This document shows, piece after piece, positions 18,545 through 26,976 of a stretch of 64,000 nt of DNA. Source of the stretch: Rugamonas aquatica (GTDB lineage Bacteria > Pseudomonadota > Gammaproteobacteria > Burkholderiales > Burkholderiaceae_D). The notes beneath the pieces are model-generated. The model was not told the DNA's origin and ran no database searches. It saw nothing but the letters and a program-made list of their open reading frames with translations. A program made the position numbers and the translations under genes. Position 1 is the first letter of the stretch; each line of letters begins with the position of its first letter. The stretch lies in assembly GCF_009380215.1 (NCBI RefSeq), contig NZ_WHUG01000002.1:744001-808000 (forward strand), given 5' to 3'.

Positions 18545-19278
18545 GCGAACGGATTACCATGATGGGTTGTCAAATTGATAATTTGACGATGGAGGACACC
18601 CTGCAGCGCGTCGAGGGCTTTATTCAAACCGGCTTGCCGCATCAGCATGTGGTGGTCAACGTGGACAAGTTGGTCAAGGCGGATCGCGATCCGGAGTTGC
18701 GCCGTATTATTAACGAGTGCGCGTTGATCAATGTCGACGGCATGCCCGTGGTCTGGGCCTCGCGCCTGCTGGGCAAGCCGCTCAAGGAGCGCGTTGCCGG
18801 CGTTGATTTGTTTGAAGCCTTGATGGAGCGTTCCGCGCAAAAGGGGTGGCGAGTCTATTTGTTGGGCGCGCGCGAGGAGGTGGTCTCGGCGGTCAAGCAA
18901 ACCTACGAGCGCAAATACCCCGGCCTGGTGGTGGCGGGATACCGCAATGGCTATTGGCGTCCGGAGGAGGAGGCCGGCGTGGTGCAACACATCCAGGAGG
19001 CCCGGGCCGACTTGCTGTTTGTCGCGATCAGCTCGCCGAAAAAGGAACAGTTCCTCGGTCAGTACCAGGCGCAGATGAAGGTGCCGTTTGCCATGGGCGT
19101 GGGCGGCACGTTTGATGTCGCTGTGGGACGCGTCAAGCGCGCACCCGTATGGATGCAGAAATCTGGTCTGGAATGGTTCTACCGTTTTTTGCAGGAACCG
19201 CGCCGCATGTTTCGCCGCTATTTTATTGAAGACATGGCATTTATCAAATTGCTGCTGAAAGAAGCCAGTCGTCGTTAA
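18541..19278 (+). CDS. WecB/TagA/CpsF (GT26) glycosyltransferase
   Basis: 245 residues from ATG 18541, which overlaps the wecB stop. HVVVNVDKLVKADRDPELR, CALINVDGMPVVWASRL (with the catalytic-type Asp), RVYLLGAREE and VAISSPKKEQFL are GT26 hallmarks. Family members transfer ManNAc (TagA) or ManNAc-uronate (WecG) to a lipid-linked acceptor. Because wecB precedes it and a nucleotide-sugar dehydrogenase follows, a ManNAc or ManNAcA donor is the best guess (inference). The C-terminal basic, aromatic tail (WFYRFLQEPRRMFRRYF) fits membrane association as in TagA. Confidence 0.88.
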   Translation: MSERITMMGCQIDNLTMEDTLQRVEGFIQTGLPHQHVVVNVDKLVKADRDPELRRIINECALINVDGMPVVWASRLLGKPLKERVAGVDLFEALMERSAQKGWRVYLLGAREEVVSAVKQTYERKYPGLVVAGYRNGYWRPEEEAGVVQHIQEARADLLFVAISSPKKEQFLGQYQAQMKVPFAMGVGGTFDVAVGRVKRAPVWMQKSGLEWFYRFLQEPRRMFRRYFIEDMAFIKLLLKEASRR

Positions 19279-19313
19279 GGCGGCGGTATTATTCATTTTT
19301 TGACGAGGGTGGT

Positions 19314-20594
19314 ATGACGATTATTGCTGTGATTGGTCTGGGTTATGTGGGTTTGCCCCTGGTCGTGGAGTTTGGGAGGCGTGCGCGCACTATTGGTTTT
19401 GACATCGTGACGGCCAAGGTCGACAGTTGCCGCCGCGGCGTGGATCCGTCGCGGGAGCTCAGCGACGCGCAAATGGCGGCGGCGACATTTGCGGAATATT
19501 CGGATGATCCGGCTATTTTGGCCGAAGCCGATATCATTATCGTGGCCGTGCCGACGCCGGTCGATTTTGCCCATAATCCAGATTTCACACCGCTGATCGG
19601 CGCCAGCAACAGCGTTGGCAAGCATATGAAAAAGGGCGCGACCGTAGTCTACGAATCGACCGTTTACCCGGGCGCGACCGAAGAAATCTGCATTCCCGTT
19701 CTGGAGCGGGCCTCGGGCATGAAATGGAAGCAGGACTTTTACGTGGGCTACTCGCCGGAGCGCATCAATCCCGGCGATCGCCAGCACATGTTGACGAATG
19801 TGATCAAGGTGGTGTCGGGCGACACCCCGCAGACCCTGGAACGGGTGGCGGCGATGTATGAGCAGATCGTCGAGCCAGGCGTGCATCGTTGTTCCAGCAT
19901 TAAAGCGGCTGAGGCGTGCAAAGTCATCGAGAATACCCAGCGCGACCTGAACATTGCGTTGATGAACGAGCTTGCGATTATTTTCGACAAGATCGGCATC
20001 GATACGTCGGAAGTGCTGAAGGCGGCGGGGACCAAATGGAATTTCCTGCGGTTCAGCCCGGGTTTGGTCGGCGGACACTGTATCGGTGTCGATCCCTACT
20101 ATCTGACCCACAAGGCCGAGACGCTGGGTTACCACCCGCAGGTGATTCTGGCCGGCCGCCGCATCAATGACGGCATGGGCAAATATATTGCCGAGCAGAC
20201 GATCAAGAATATGATCGCCGCCGGTAGCTATATCAAAGGCGCGCGCGTCAATGTGCTGGGCCTGACGTTTAAGGAGGACTGCGCCGACTTGCGTAATTCC
20301 AAGGTGGGCGACGTGATCAACGAATTGAAGACGTATGGCGTCGAGGTGTTTGTGCACGATCCTTACGCCGACCCGGAAGAGGCAATGCATGAGTACGGCG
20401 TCCGTCTGTTCGCGTGGGACGAACTGCCGCGGGCGGATGCCATCGTGGCGGCGGTTTCGCATCAGGCACTGTTGAGCTTGCCTGTCGAGGACTTGCAGAA
20501 GAAACTGATCAAGGGCGGCTGCTTCGTGGATGTCAAAGCCGCCTTCCCGCAGGACGCGCTGACGGCTGCGGGCATCAAAGTCTGGCGACTGTAA
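19314..20594 (+). CDS. tviB: UDP-N-acetylhexosamine 6-dehydrogenase, TviB/WbpO-like
   Basis: 426 residues. The N-terminal Rossmann motif [11 protein letters not shown] binds [47 protein letters not shown] and the catalytic-cysteine segment [18 protein letters not shown] are the TviB/WbpO/WecC signature. It oxidises UDP-HexNAc to the uronate with two NAD. By motif resemblance it is closer to TviB (UDP-GlcNAc/GalNAc dehydrogenase) than to WecC, whereas the wecB-GT26 context suggests UDP-ManNAc. The substrate is therefore open. It precedes galE by 32 bases. Confidence 0.9.
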   Translation: MTIIAVIGLGYVGLPLVVEFGRRARTIGFDIVTAKVDSCRRGVDPSRELSDAQMAAATFAEYSDDPAILAEADIIIVAVPTPVDFAHNPDFTPLIGASNSVGKHMKKGATVVYESTVYPGATEEICIPVLERASGMKWKQDFYVGYSPERINPGDRQHMLTNVIKVVSGDTPQTLERVAAMYEQIVEPGVHRCSSIKAAEACKVIENTQRDLNIALMNELAIIFDKIGIDTSEVLKAAGTKWNFLRFSPGLVGGHCIGVDPYYLTHKAETLGYHPQVILAGRRINDGMGKYIAEQTIKNMIAAGSYIKGARVNVLGLTFKEDCADLRNSKVGDVINELKTYGVEVFVHDPYADPEEAMHEYGVRLFAWDELPRADAIVAAVSHQALLSLPVEDLQKKLIKGGCFVDVKAAFPQDALTAAGIKVWRL

Positions 20595-20626
20595 TCCGTG
20601 ACGATGCAATCAGAACAAGTCAACCT

Positions 20627-21631
20627 ATGACGAAAATTCTAGTTACAGGCGGCATGGGCTACATCGGTTCGCATACCGTGCTGGAGTTGCTGGTGGCCGG
20701 CTTTGACGTAGTGGTGATCGATAATTTATCGAACGCCAAGACGTCGGTCCAGCCTCGCGTCCAGCGGCTCGCCGGCCGGACGTTCGACTTTGTTGAAGCC
20801 GACGTGCGCGACCGTTCGGCGGTCGAGGCCGTGTTCGCCGCCCACCGGATCGAGGCGGTCATTCACTTCGCCGGCCTGAAGGCGGTCGGCGAATCGGTCG
20901 AGCAGCCGCTGCGCTACTACGACAACAACGTCGTCGGCAGCCTGGTGCTGTTCGAGACCATGGCCAAGTTCGACGTCAAGACGCTGGTGTTCAGTTCGTC
21001 GGCTACCGTGTACGGCGACCCGGCCTCGGTGCCGATCTTCGAACACTTCCCGCTGTCGGCCACCAACCCCTACGGCCGCAGCAAGCTGATGATTGAAGAC
21101 ATGCTGCGCGACCTGCACAAGGCCGATCCCCGCTGGCGCATCGCCTTGCTGCGCTACTTCAACCCGGTGGGCGCACACGAAAGCGGTCTGATCGGCGAGG
21201 AGCCCAATGGCATCCCCAACAACCTGCTGCCGTATGTGGCGCAGGTCGCCGAGGGACAGCGCGCATTCCTGTCGGTCTACGGCAGCGACTATCCGACCCC
21301 GGACGGCACCGGCCTGCGCGACTACATCCACGTGGTCGACCTGGCGCTGGGCCATCTGGCCACGCTGTCCAAGCTGGCGACCGATGCCGGCATCTTCACC
21401 TACAATCTGGGCACCGGCCGCGGCAATAGCGTGCTGGAAATGGTGCGCGCGTTCGAAGCGGCCAGCGGTCGTCCCGTGCCTTACCAGGTGGTGGCGCGCC
21501 GCGCCGGCGACATCGCCGCCTGTTACGCTGACGCCAGTCTGGCCGAGCGTGAACTGGGCTGGAGGGCGCAGCGCAACGTTGAGCAGATGTGCGCCGATTC
21601 GTGGCGCTGGCAGACCACGGCAACTGAATAG
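20627..21631 (+). CDS. galE: UDP-glucose 4-epimerase
   Basis: 334 residues from ATG 20627; the longer in-frame extension overlaps tviB. The NAD-binding [15 protein letters not shown], the [11 protein letters not shown]er/Thr site and the [12 protein letters not shown]yr-x3-Lys catalytic pair identify the extended short-chain dehydrogenase GalE. The length and the ending YYAD-like block ([15 protein letters not shown]) are normal. It supplies UDP-galactose, or possibly UDP-GalNAc, for the polymer. After its first few codons the third positions become almost all G/C, in contrast to the genes before it. Confidence 0.93.
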   Translation: MTKILVTGGMGYIGSHTVLELLVAGFDVVVIDNLSNAKTSVQPRVQRLAGRTFDFVEADVRDRSAVEAVFAAHRIEAVIHFAGLKAVGESVEQPLRYYDNNVVGSLVLFETMAKFDVKTLVFSSSATVYGDPASVPIFEHFPLSATNPYGRSKLMIEDMLRDLHKADPRWRIALLRYFNPVGAHESGLIGEEPNGIPNNLLPYVAQVAEGQRAFLSVYGSDYPTPDGTGLRDYIHVVDLALGHLATLSKLATDAGIFTYNLGTGRGNSVLEMVRAFEAASGRPVPYQVVARRAGDIAACYADASLAERELGWRAQRNVEQMCADSWRWQTTATE

Positions 21632-21640
21632 GAATATCCC

Positions 21641-22810
21641 ATGAAAGCAATGATATTGGCCGCTGGTAAGGGCACCCGCGTGCGCCCATTGACCTACGAT
21701 TTGCCCAAGCCGATGATCCCCATCCTCGGCAAGCCGGTGATGGCCTACCTGATCGAGCACTTGCACAAGTACGGCGTCACCGAGATCATGGTCAATGTCA
21801 GCTACCTGCATGAGAAGATCGAGGAGTATTTCGGCGAGGGCCACCAGTACGACGTCCAGATCGGCTACTCCTTCGAGGGCTACACCACCGACGACGGCGA
21901 AGTCGTGCCGCAGCCGCTGGGCTCGGCAGGCGGCATGAAAAAGATCCAGGAGTTCGGCGGCTTCTTCGACGACACCACCATCGTGCTGTGCGGCGACGCG
22001 CTGATCGACCTCGACATCAAGTCGGCGCTGTTCGAGCATCGCCGCAAGGGCGCGCTGGCCTCGGTCATCACCAAGGAAGTGCCGTGGGAGAAGGTGTCCA
22101 GCTATGGCGTGGTGGTCACCGACAGCAATGGCCGCATCACCGAGTTCCAGGAAAAGCCCAGCCAGCAGGAAGCCAAGTCCAACTTCGTCAGCACCGGCAT
22201 TTATATTTTCGAACCGGAAGTGATCGACCTGATCCCGTCGGACCGGCCGTTCGACATCGGCTCCGACCTGTTCCCGCTGCTGGCCGAGAAGGGCATGCCC
22301 TTCTATGCGCAAACGCGCGGCTTCAACTGGATCGACATCGGCAGCGTGACCGACTACTGGGAAACCTGCCAGAGCGTGCTGATGGGCGAAGTGGCGCACC
22401 TGCACATGCCCGGCATCCAGATCAACGACGGCCTGTGGGTCGGCCTGAACACCAGCATCGAATGGGAAGGCACGACCATCGAGGGACCGGTCTACATCGG
22501 TTCCGGCACCCGCGTCGAAGCCGGCGTGCACATCGTCGGCCCGACCTGGATCGGCCACGGCAGCCATATCTGCGCCGGCGCCAAGGTAGTGCGCAGCGTA
22601 CTGTTCGAATATACTCGGGTGTTACCGAATGTTTCTTTGGACGAAATGATCGTGTTTAAGGATTATAGTGTCGACCGCGCCGGCGAGATGAAGCACGTCT
22701 CCGAATCCGACCCCGATTCGTGGGCCAATGCCCGCGACCGCCGCAGCAAGCGTCGTACCGAACTAAGCAATGAATCAACAGATAAGATAGATAAGCGAAT
22801 CAGAGCATGA
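21641..22810 (+). CDS. Sugar nucleotidyltransferase with beta-helix C-terminus
   Basis: 389 residues. MKAMILAAGKGTRVRPLT is the nucleotide-binding start of NDP-sugar pyrophosphorylases, and LCGDALIDLDI the metal-binding region. FQEKPSQQ and WIDIGSVTDYWE complete the catalytic half. From about residue 265 hexapeptide repeats (YIGSGTRVEAGVHIVGPTWIG) form a left-handed beta-helix. It joins a sugar-1-phosphate to a nucleotide, probably Man-1-P/GTP or Glc-1-P/UTP-type chemistry. The base is not decidable from motifs. A charged C-terminal tail (about 50 residues) is not part of the core fold. It overlaps manC by ATGA at 22807. Confidence 0.85.
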   Translation: MKAMILAAGKGTRVRPLTYDLPKPMIPILGKPVMAYLIEHLHKYGVTEIMVNVSYLHEKIEEYFGEGHQYDVQIGYSFEGYTTDDGEVVPQPLGSAGGMKKIQEFGGFFDDTTIVLCGDALIDLDIKSALFEHRRKGALASVITKEVPWEKVSSYGVVVTDSNGRITEFQEKPSQQEAKSNFVSTGIYIFEPEVIDLIPSDRPFDIGSDLFPLLAEKGMPFYAQTRGFNWIDIGSVTDYWETCQSVLMGEVAHLHMPGIQINDGLWVGLNTSIEWEGTTIEGPVYIGSGTRVEAGVHIVGPTWIGHGSHICAGAKVVRSVLFEYTRVLPNVSLDEMIVFKDYSVDRAGEMKHVSESDPDSWANARDRRSKRRTELSNESTDKIDKRIRA

Positions 22811-24222
22811 AAATTTACCCAGTGATCCTGTCGGGCGGTTCCGGCACCCGTTTATGGCCGTTGTCGCGCGCGGTGCTGCCCAAGCAGCTGCTGCCGCTGG
22901 TCTCGGACCGCACCATGCTGCAGGACACTGTGCTGCGCCTCCACGGCCGGCCGCAGATGATGGCGCCGCTGGTCGTGTGCGGCAACGAGCACCGCTTCCT
23001 GGTCGCCGAGCAGATGCGCGAGATCGGCGTCAGCCCGCTGGGCATCCTGCTGGAACCGGTCGGCCGCAACACCGCGCCGGCGGTGGCCGCCGCCGCCCAC
23101 TATCTGCGCGCCATCGACGCCGACGCCGTCATGCTGGTGCTGCCGGCCGACCACGTGATTGAAAACACCGACGCCTTCTACGGCGCCATCGAACACGCCG
23201 CCGCCATGGTGGACGGCGGCGCGCTGGCCACCTTCGGCATCGTGCCGACCGCGCCGGAAACCGGCTACGGCTATATCCGCAGCGGCCAGCCGGCCGCCGC
23301 CGCGCAATGCTACAGCGTCGACCGCTTCGTCGAGAAGCCGGACCGCGCCACGGCCGAGGGCTTCCTGGCCGCCGGCAATTACTACTGGAACAGCGGCATG
23401 TTCCTGTTCCGCGCCGACAGCTATCTGAAGGAATTGCAGGAATACGCGCCGGCCATCGCCAGCGCCACCGAGGCGGCCGTCAGCAAGGATTACCGCGACC
23501 TCGACTTCTGCCGCCTGGACGAAGCCTCGTTCACCGCCTGCCCGTCCGACTCGATCGACTACGCGGTGATGGAGCACACGCGCCACGCCATCGTGGTGCC
23601 GGCCGACATAGGCTGGAGCGATGTCGGCTCGTGGTCGGCGCTGTGGGAAGTGCAGCAGCAGGACGCCCAGGGCAACGCCACCCGCGGCGACGTCTATCTG
23701 GACGACGTCAGCGGTTCGCTGGTGCGCGCCGAGAGCCGCATCGTGGCCGTGGTCGGCGTCAAGGACGTGGTCGTGGTGGAAACCAACGACGCCGTGCTGG
23801 TCTGCCACAAGGACCAGGTGCAGCGCGTCAAGAACATCGTCGAGCACCTGAAGACCAAGCAGCGCACCGAACACCTGCACCACACCAAGGTCTACCGTCC
23901 ATGGGGCTGCTACGAGGGCATCGACATCGGCGAACGTTTCCAGGTCAAGCGCATCACGGTCAACCCGGGCGGCAAGCTGTCGCTGCAGATGCACCACCAC
24001 CGCGCCGAACACTGGATCGTCGTCAGCGGCACCGCCCGCGTGACCTGCGGCGACAAGGTGACGCTGCTGACCGAGAATGAATCGACCTACATCCCGATCG
24101 GCACCACGCACCGCCTGGAAAATCCGGGCAAGCTGCCGCTGCACCTGATTGAAGTCCAGTCCGGCAGCTACCTGGGCGAGGACGACATCGTCCGCCTGGA
24201 AGACGTCTACCAGCGCGCCTGA
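22807..24222 (+). CDS. manC: Mannose-1-phosphate guanylyltransferase / mannose-6-phosphate isomerase
   Basis: 471-residue bifunctional type II PMI-GMP. The N-terminal guanylyltransferase half (1 to about 335) has the GGSGTRLWPLSR pyrophosphorylase motif, LVLPADHVI and RFVEKPDRA. The C-terminal cupin isomerase half has YRPWGCYEGIDIGERFQVKR, metal-binding LQMHHHRAEHWIVVSG and the tail HRLENPGKLPLHLIEVQSG. It makes GDP-mannose from mannose-6-phosphate derivatives for the exopolysaccharide. Last gene of the EPS locus in this window, followed by a G+C-rich hairpin. Confidence 0.95.
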   Translation: MKIYPVILSGGSGTRLWPLSRAVLPKQLLPLVSDRTMLQDTVLRLHGRPQMMAPLVVCGNEHRFLVAEQMREIGVSPLGILLEPVGRNTAPAVAAAAHYLRAIDADAVMLVLPADHVIENTDAFYGAIEHAAAMVDGGALATFGIVPTAPETGYGYIRSGQPAAAAQCYSVDRFVEKPDRATAEGFLAAGNYYWNSGMFLFRADSYLKELQEYAPAIASATEAAVSKDYRDLDFCRLDEASFTACPSDSIDYAVMEHTRHAIVVPADIGWSDVGSWSALWEVQQQDAQGNATRGDVYLDDVSGSLVRAESRIVAVVGVKDVVVVETNDAVLVCHKDQVQRVKNIVEHLKTKQRTEHLHHTKVYRPWGCYEGIDIGERFQVKRITVNPGGKLSLQMHHHRAEHWIVVSGTARVTCGDKVTLLTENESTYIPIGTTHRLENPGKLPLHLIEVQSGSYLGEDDIVRLEDVYQRA

Positions 24223-24232
24223 TGCGCTACCG

Positions 24233-24268
24233 CGGCGGCCCCTGCTGACAAAGCGCGGCCGCCGTTTT
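24233..24268 (+). terminator. Candidate terminator after manC
   Basis: CGGCGGCC (24233-24240) pairs with GGCCGCCG (24257-24264) across a 16-base loop and is followed by TTTT. The loop is long, so this is a moderate rather than a strong intrinsic terminator. Confidence 0.6.
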
Positions 24269-24483
24269 CCCGTCTTGGCGTAGGCAGCATCCTACGCGCT
24301 CTGCCTCCCCCTGATTTTCCCTCTCGGCGCCCGCGCCGTGGCTGCGCGCGTGCCTGGCGGGCGCGGCCACGCGCGATTGACCGATGCTCAATGCTGTCAT
24401 TTCAGCCATGCTAGGATCGATTGGCAGTGTGGAGCAACCGGCGGCAGCGCAAGCCGCAGCAGCCTTTTCAAGGGAGGTGATCT

Positions 24484-25023
24484 ATGAAACGTACACAAAC
24501 CGTCACGGCCGCGCTGATACTGGCGGCCGCCGCCGGCCTGCCATGGGCGCAGGCCACCGACATCAGCCAGGGCGTGCAAACCCTGGACCTGAGCAGCGGC
24601 AGCGCCGTGCTCAAGCATGAGTTCGGCGCCGGCAACGCCGGCAACACATTCCACGACCGCTACGACTTCACGGCCAGCGCGGGCCAGTCGCTGGGGGCGT
24701 TCGTCGCCAGCCTGAGCATGGTCGACATGGGCCTGGGCGGCGCCGCGTTCGACAGTTTCAGGGTCTTTAACTCGGCCGGTTTCTCGTTCGACGGCACCAG
24801 GCAGTCGGCGCCGGACGCGGTGGTTGAAGTGTGGGCGCTGAGCATCCCGCACCTGGCCGCCGACCACTACTACCTGCTGGTCGACGGCACCGTGCGCAAC
24901 GACGCCGCCGGCAATTACGTCGGCTCGGTGGCGGTCAGTTCGGTGCCGGAGCCATCGCCGGTCGCCATGCTGTTCGGCGGCGTTGGCGTACTGGGCTGGC
25001 TGGCGCGGCGTCGCAAAGCCTGA
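24484..25023 (+). CDS. PEP-CTERM protein, FxDxF type
   Basis: 179 residues. Signal peptide MKRTQTVTAALILAAAAGLPWAQA. The mature part contains FHDRYDFTASAGQSLGAFVASLS, which fits the FxDxF subfamily of exosortase substrates. The C-terminus is VPEPSPVAMLFGGVGVLGWL followed by ARRRKA: the PEP motif, one helix and a basic tail, i.e. a complete PEP-CTERM sorting signal. Family knowledge: exosortase recognises this tail and the protein is delivered to the cell surface or EPS matrix. A strong AAGGGAGGTGAT ribosome site precedes the ATG. Function beyond sorting unknown. Confidence 0.9.
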   Translation: MKRTQTVTAALILAAAAGLPWAQATDISQGVQTLDLSSGSAVLKHEFGAGNAGNTFHDRYDFTASAGQSLGAFVASLSMVDMGLGGAAFDSFRVFNSAGFSFDGTRQSAPDAVVEVWALSIPHLAADHYYLLVDGTVRNDAAGNYVGSVAVSSVPEPSPVAMLFGGVGVLGWLARRRKA

Positions 25024-25032
25024 CAATGGCGC

Positions 25033-25038
25033 TATAAT
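25033..25038 (+). promoter_or_regulatory. Perfect TATAAT -10 box inside the PEP-CTERM/TIGR03790 gap
   Basis: TATAAT at 25033-25038; the -35 region at the 17-base distance (GTCGCA) matches only three of six. A start near 25045 would fall inside the left arm of the hairpin at 25041-25050, so transcripts from here would not form the full terminator. Confidence 0.4.
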
Positions 25039-25040
25039 TC

Positions 25041-25068
25041 AAACGGAAGCTGCCGCTTCCGTTTTTTT
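25041..25068 (+). terminator. Rho-independent terminator after the FxDxF PEP-CTERM gene
   Basis: AAACGGAAGC (25041-25050), loop TGCC and GCTTCCGTTT (25055-25064), followed by a continuous T run to 25069. It is a perfect ten-base stem that ends only a few bases before the next gene's start codon. Confidence 0.9.
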
Positions 25069-25074
25069 TAATCC

Positions 25075-26109
25075 TTGCGATCGAACCACTTGCGACACTT
25101 CTTCCTTTTGCTGGCCGCCGTGCTGGTGTTTTCCGGCGCCGCCCAGGCACAAACCGCGCGTCAGGCCGGCCTCAGCGCCGCCCAGCTGGCGGTGGTCATC
25201 AACGACGACGAGTCCAACAGCGTCGAACTCGGCGAGTACTACCGCAAGGCGCGCAACATCCCGGCCGCCAACATGGTGCACGTGCATATCCCGCACCGGC
25301 CGCACAAGCTCGACGCCGCGCAGTTCGAGGCGCTGAAGGCGCAGATCGACGCCAAGCTGGGCCCCGAGATCCAGGCGGTGCTGATGGTCTGGACCGCGCC
25401 CTATGCGGTCGAGTGCAATTCGCTGACCTCGGCCTACACGCTGGGCCTGGACAGCGGCCTGTGCGTCAAGACCTGCGCCCCGAGCAAGCCCAGCACTTAT
25501 TTCAATGCGCCGACGGGCAAGCCCTACACCGACTACCAGATGCGCATCTCCATGCTGCTGCCGACCGACTCGGTGGAGGCGTCGAAGGCGCTGATCGACC
25601 GTGGCGTGCTGGCCGGCTTCACCACGCCCACCGCCACCGCCTACTTCCTCAACACCAGCGATGCCGCGCGCAGCAGCCGCGCGCGCTTCTTCCCCCGTTC
25701 CGGCGGCGTGGCGTCGAAGAAGCTGACCATCAAGACCTTGCAGGCCGACAGCATCGAGGACGTCAACGACATCATCGTCTATGAAACCGGCCTGACGCAC
25801 GTGCCCAAGCTGCAGACGCTGAAGTTTGCGCCGGGCGCGCTGGCCGACCACCTGACCTCGGTTGGCGGCGACCTGTTGGCGGAAGGCGGGCAGATGAGCA
25901 GCCTGCGCTGGCTGGAGGCGGGCGCCACGGCCAGCTACGGCACCGTCAGCGAGCCGTGCAACCATTGGCAGAAATTCCCCAACTCGACGGTGCTGCTGTC
26001 GCAATACCTGCGCGGCTATAGCGCGATCGAGGCTTACTGGAAAAGCGTGGCCTGGCCGGCCCAGGGCGTGTTCATCGGCGAGCCGCTGGCCACGCCTTAC
26101 CGCCACTGA
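25075..26109 (+). CDS. TIGR03790-type exosortase-associated secreted protein
   Basis: 344 residues. Signal peptide MRSNHLRHFFLLLAAVLVFSGAAQAQ. The following text (LAVVINDDESNSVELGEYYRKARNIP, VLMVWTAPYAVECNSLTSAYTLG, WLEAGATASYGTVSEPCNHWQKFPN) is that of the uncharacterised TIGR03790 family. Family knowledge: it occurs almost only in genomes with exosortase, but its function is unknown. The frame is closed by TAA at 25069-25071, so the start must be TTG 25075 or TTG 25090. Neither has a Shine-Dalgarno, and the terminator hairpin sits just upstream. Its 3' end overlaps the opposite-strand PEP-CTERM gene by 13 bases. Confidence 0.85.
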   Translation: MRSNHLRHFFLLLAAVLVFSGAAQAQTARQAGLSAAQLAVVINDDESNSVELGEYYRKARNIPAANMVHVHIPHRPHKLDAAQFEALKAQIDAKLGPEIQAVLMVWTAPYAVECNSLTSAYTLGLDSGLCVKTCAPSKPSTYFNAPTGKPYTDYQMRISMLLPTDSVEASKALIDRGVLAGFTTPTATAYFLNTSDAARSSRARFFPRSGGVASKKLTIKTLQADSIEDVNDIIVYETGLTHVPKLQTLKFAPGALADHLTSVGGDLLAEGGQMSSLRWLEAGATASYGTVSEPCNHWQKFPNSTVLLSQYLRGYSAIEAYWKSVAWPAQGVFIGEPLATPYRH

Positions 26110-26690
26110 GCCCGGCGGCGCGCGGCCACGGCCAGCAGCGCCAGGCCCGCCAGCCATAGTCCATACGCGGACGGCTCCGGCACGGCGGGCAGGGACTGTC
26201 CCTGTTCCAGCAATAACTGTCTTTCGCCGCGGCCGAACGGCGGCGCTGGCGCCGCAGCGGACGCCAACCGGCCGCTGGAGTTCATGCTGCCGCCATCGCC
26301 GTAGCGCGTTCCCGAGGGCGGCGCGATCGGCCACCACAGTTCCGGCTGGTCCGTGCCGGTCCGGTGACGATTCCATTCCATCGCATCCTCATACAGCACC
26401 AGTCTTTGCGTGGCCGACATGCCGTCGTTGCGCGCTTCCTCGTCCTGGCGCTCGGCGTCCACCAGATTGCAGGGATCGGAAATCCAGTTGATGTCGATCT
26501 TGTTGCGCGGCTTGCGCGGCGCGGCGGGCGGCTGGCCGGGTTTCTTGCGGGGCTTGGCGTCTTGCAGTGGCGGGGCCGTCAGCGCGCAGCTGCCGTATTG
26601 CGACGCTGGCGACGGCAGCAGGTCGACAGCCAGGGCCGCCCACGGCGGCGACAAGGCGTAAATGATGACAGCGATACGTAGGATCTTCAT
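26097..26690 (-). CDS. PEP-CTERM protein with Pro/Lys-rich region
   Basis: 197 residues from ATG 26690; seven further upstream codons look non-conserved. Signal peptide MKILRIAVIIYALSPPWAALA. The mature region is polar, with a Pro/Lys/Arg-rich stretch (KPRKKPGQPPAAPRKPRNK) and no recognised domain. The end VPEPSAYGLWLAGLALLAVA plus ARRRAQWR is a full PEP-CTERM signal. Convergent with the TIGR03790-type gene, the stop codons overlapping by 13 bases. Function unknown. Confidence 0.82.
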   Translation of the reverse strand: MKILRIAVIIYALSPPWAALAVDLLPSPASQYGSCALTAPPLQDAKPRKKPGQPPAAPRKPRNKIDINWISDPCNLVDAERQDEEARNDGMSATQRLVLYEDAMEWNRHRTGTDQPELWWPIAPPSGTRYGDGGSMNSSGRLASAAAPAPPFGRGERQLLLEQGQSLPAVPEPSAYGLWLAGLALLAVAARRRAQWR

Positions 26691-26765
26691 GATGCTCGCT
26701 CCATGCGCCACGGCTTGGGAAGGAGGGCGGCGGTACCGGCCGGGTCAGGCCATCAACTTACCATT

Positions 26766-26783
26766 ATGCAATTTCAATTGCAT
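26766..26783. repeat. Palindrome ATGCAATT-TC-AATTGCAT
   Basis: Perfect 8-base arms with a 2-base spacer in the divergent gap between the minus-strand PEP-CTERM gene (start 26690) and the plus-strand nuclease gene (start 26977). A similar half site ATGCAA recurs twice at about 26904-26918. The shape fits a dimeric-repressor operator; nothing identifies the regulator. Confidence 0.5.
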
Positions 26784-26848
26784 ATAAGTAATCCTAGCAC
26801 GCGTTGCGCGGATATGCGAGAAAAACCTGGGCACGCGATCGAACCTTT

Positions 26849-26870
26849 CCTTAGTCCGAACGGACTAAGG
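26849..26870. repeat. Palindrome CCTTAGTCCG-AA-CGGACTAAGG
   Basis: Perfect 10-base arms separated by AA, about 107 bases before the nuclease start. There is no T tract, so a terminator is unlikely. The two-fold symmetry and placement fit an operator for the divergent genes. Confidence 0.55.
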
Positions 26871-26976
26871 GCATGTCATCAAGGCGTCAAGCCGGCGGCT
26901 TAATATGCAAAATGCAATGTTTGAAATCATTTTGTTAAGAATGCCGCGCCGACCTTTTTCCACCCAGGACCCACTC

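Noticed and set aside
20726..22567. 613-codon minus-strand frame across galE and the nucleotidyltransferase gene
   Set aside because: Spans two real genes and their gap; composition typical of antisense of GC3-rich DNA.
24421..24440. TTGGCAG...GAGCA as a sigma-54 promoter for the FxDxF PEP-CTERM gene
   Set aside because: The GG to GC gap is nine bases instead of ten, which sigma-54 does not normally tolerate.
26905..26976. N-terminal extension of the nuclease by 24 codons
   Set aside because: No ribosome site and no conserved residues; it would place a charged stretch ahead of the signal peptide.
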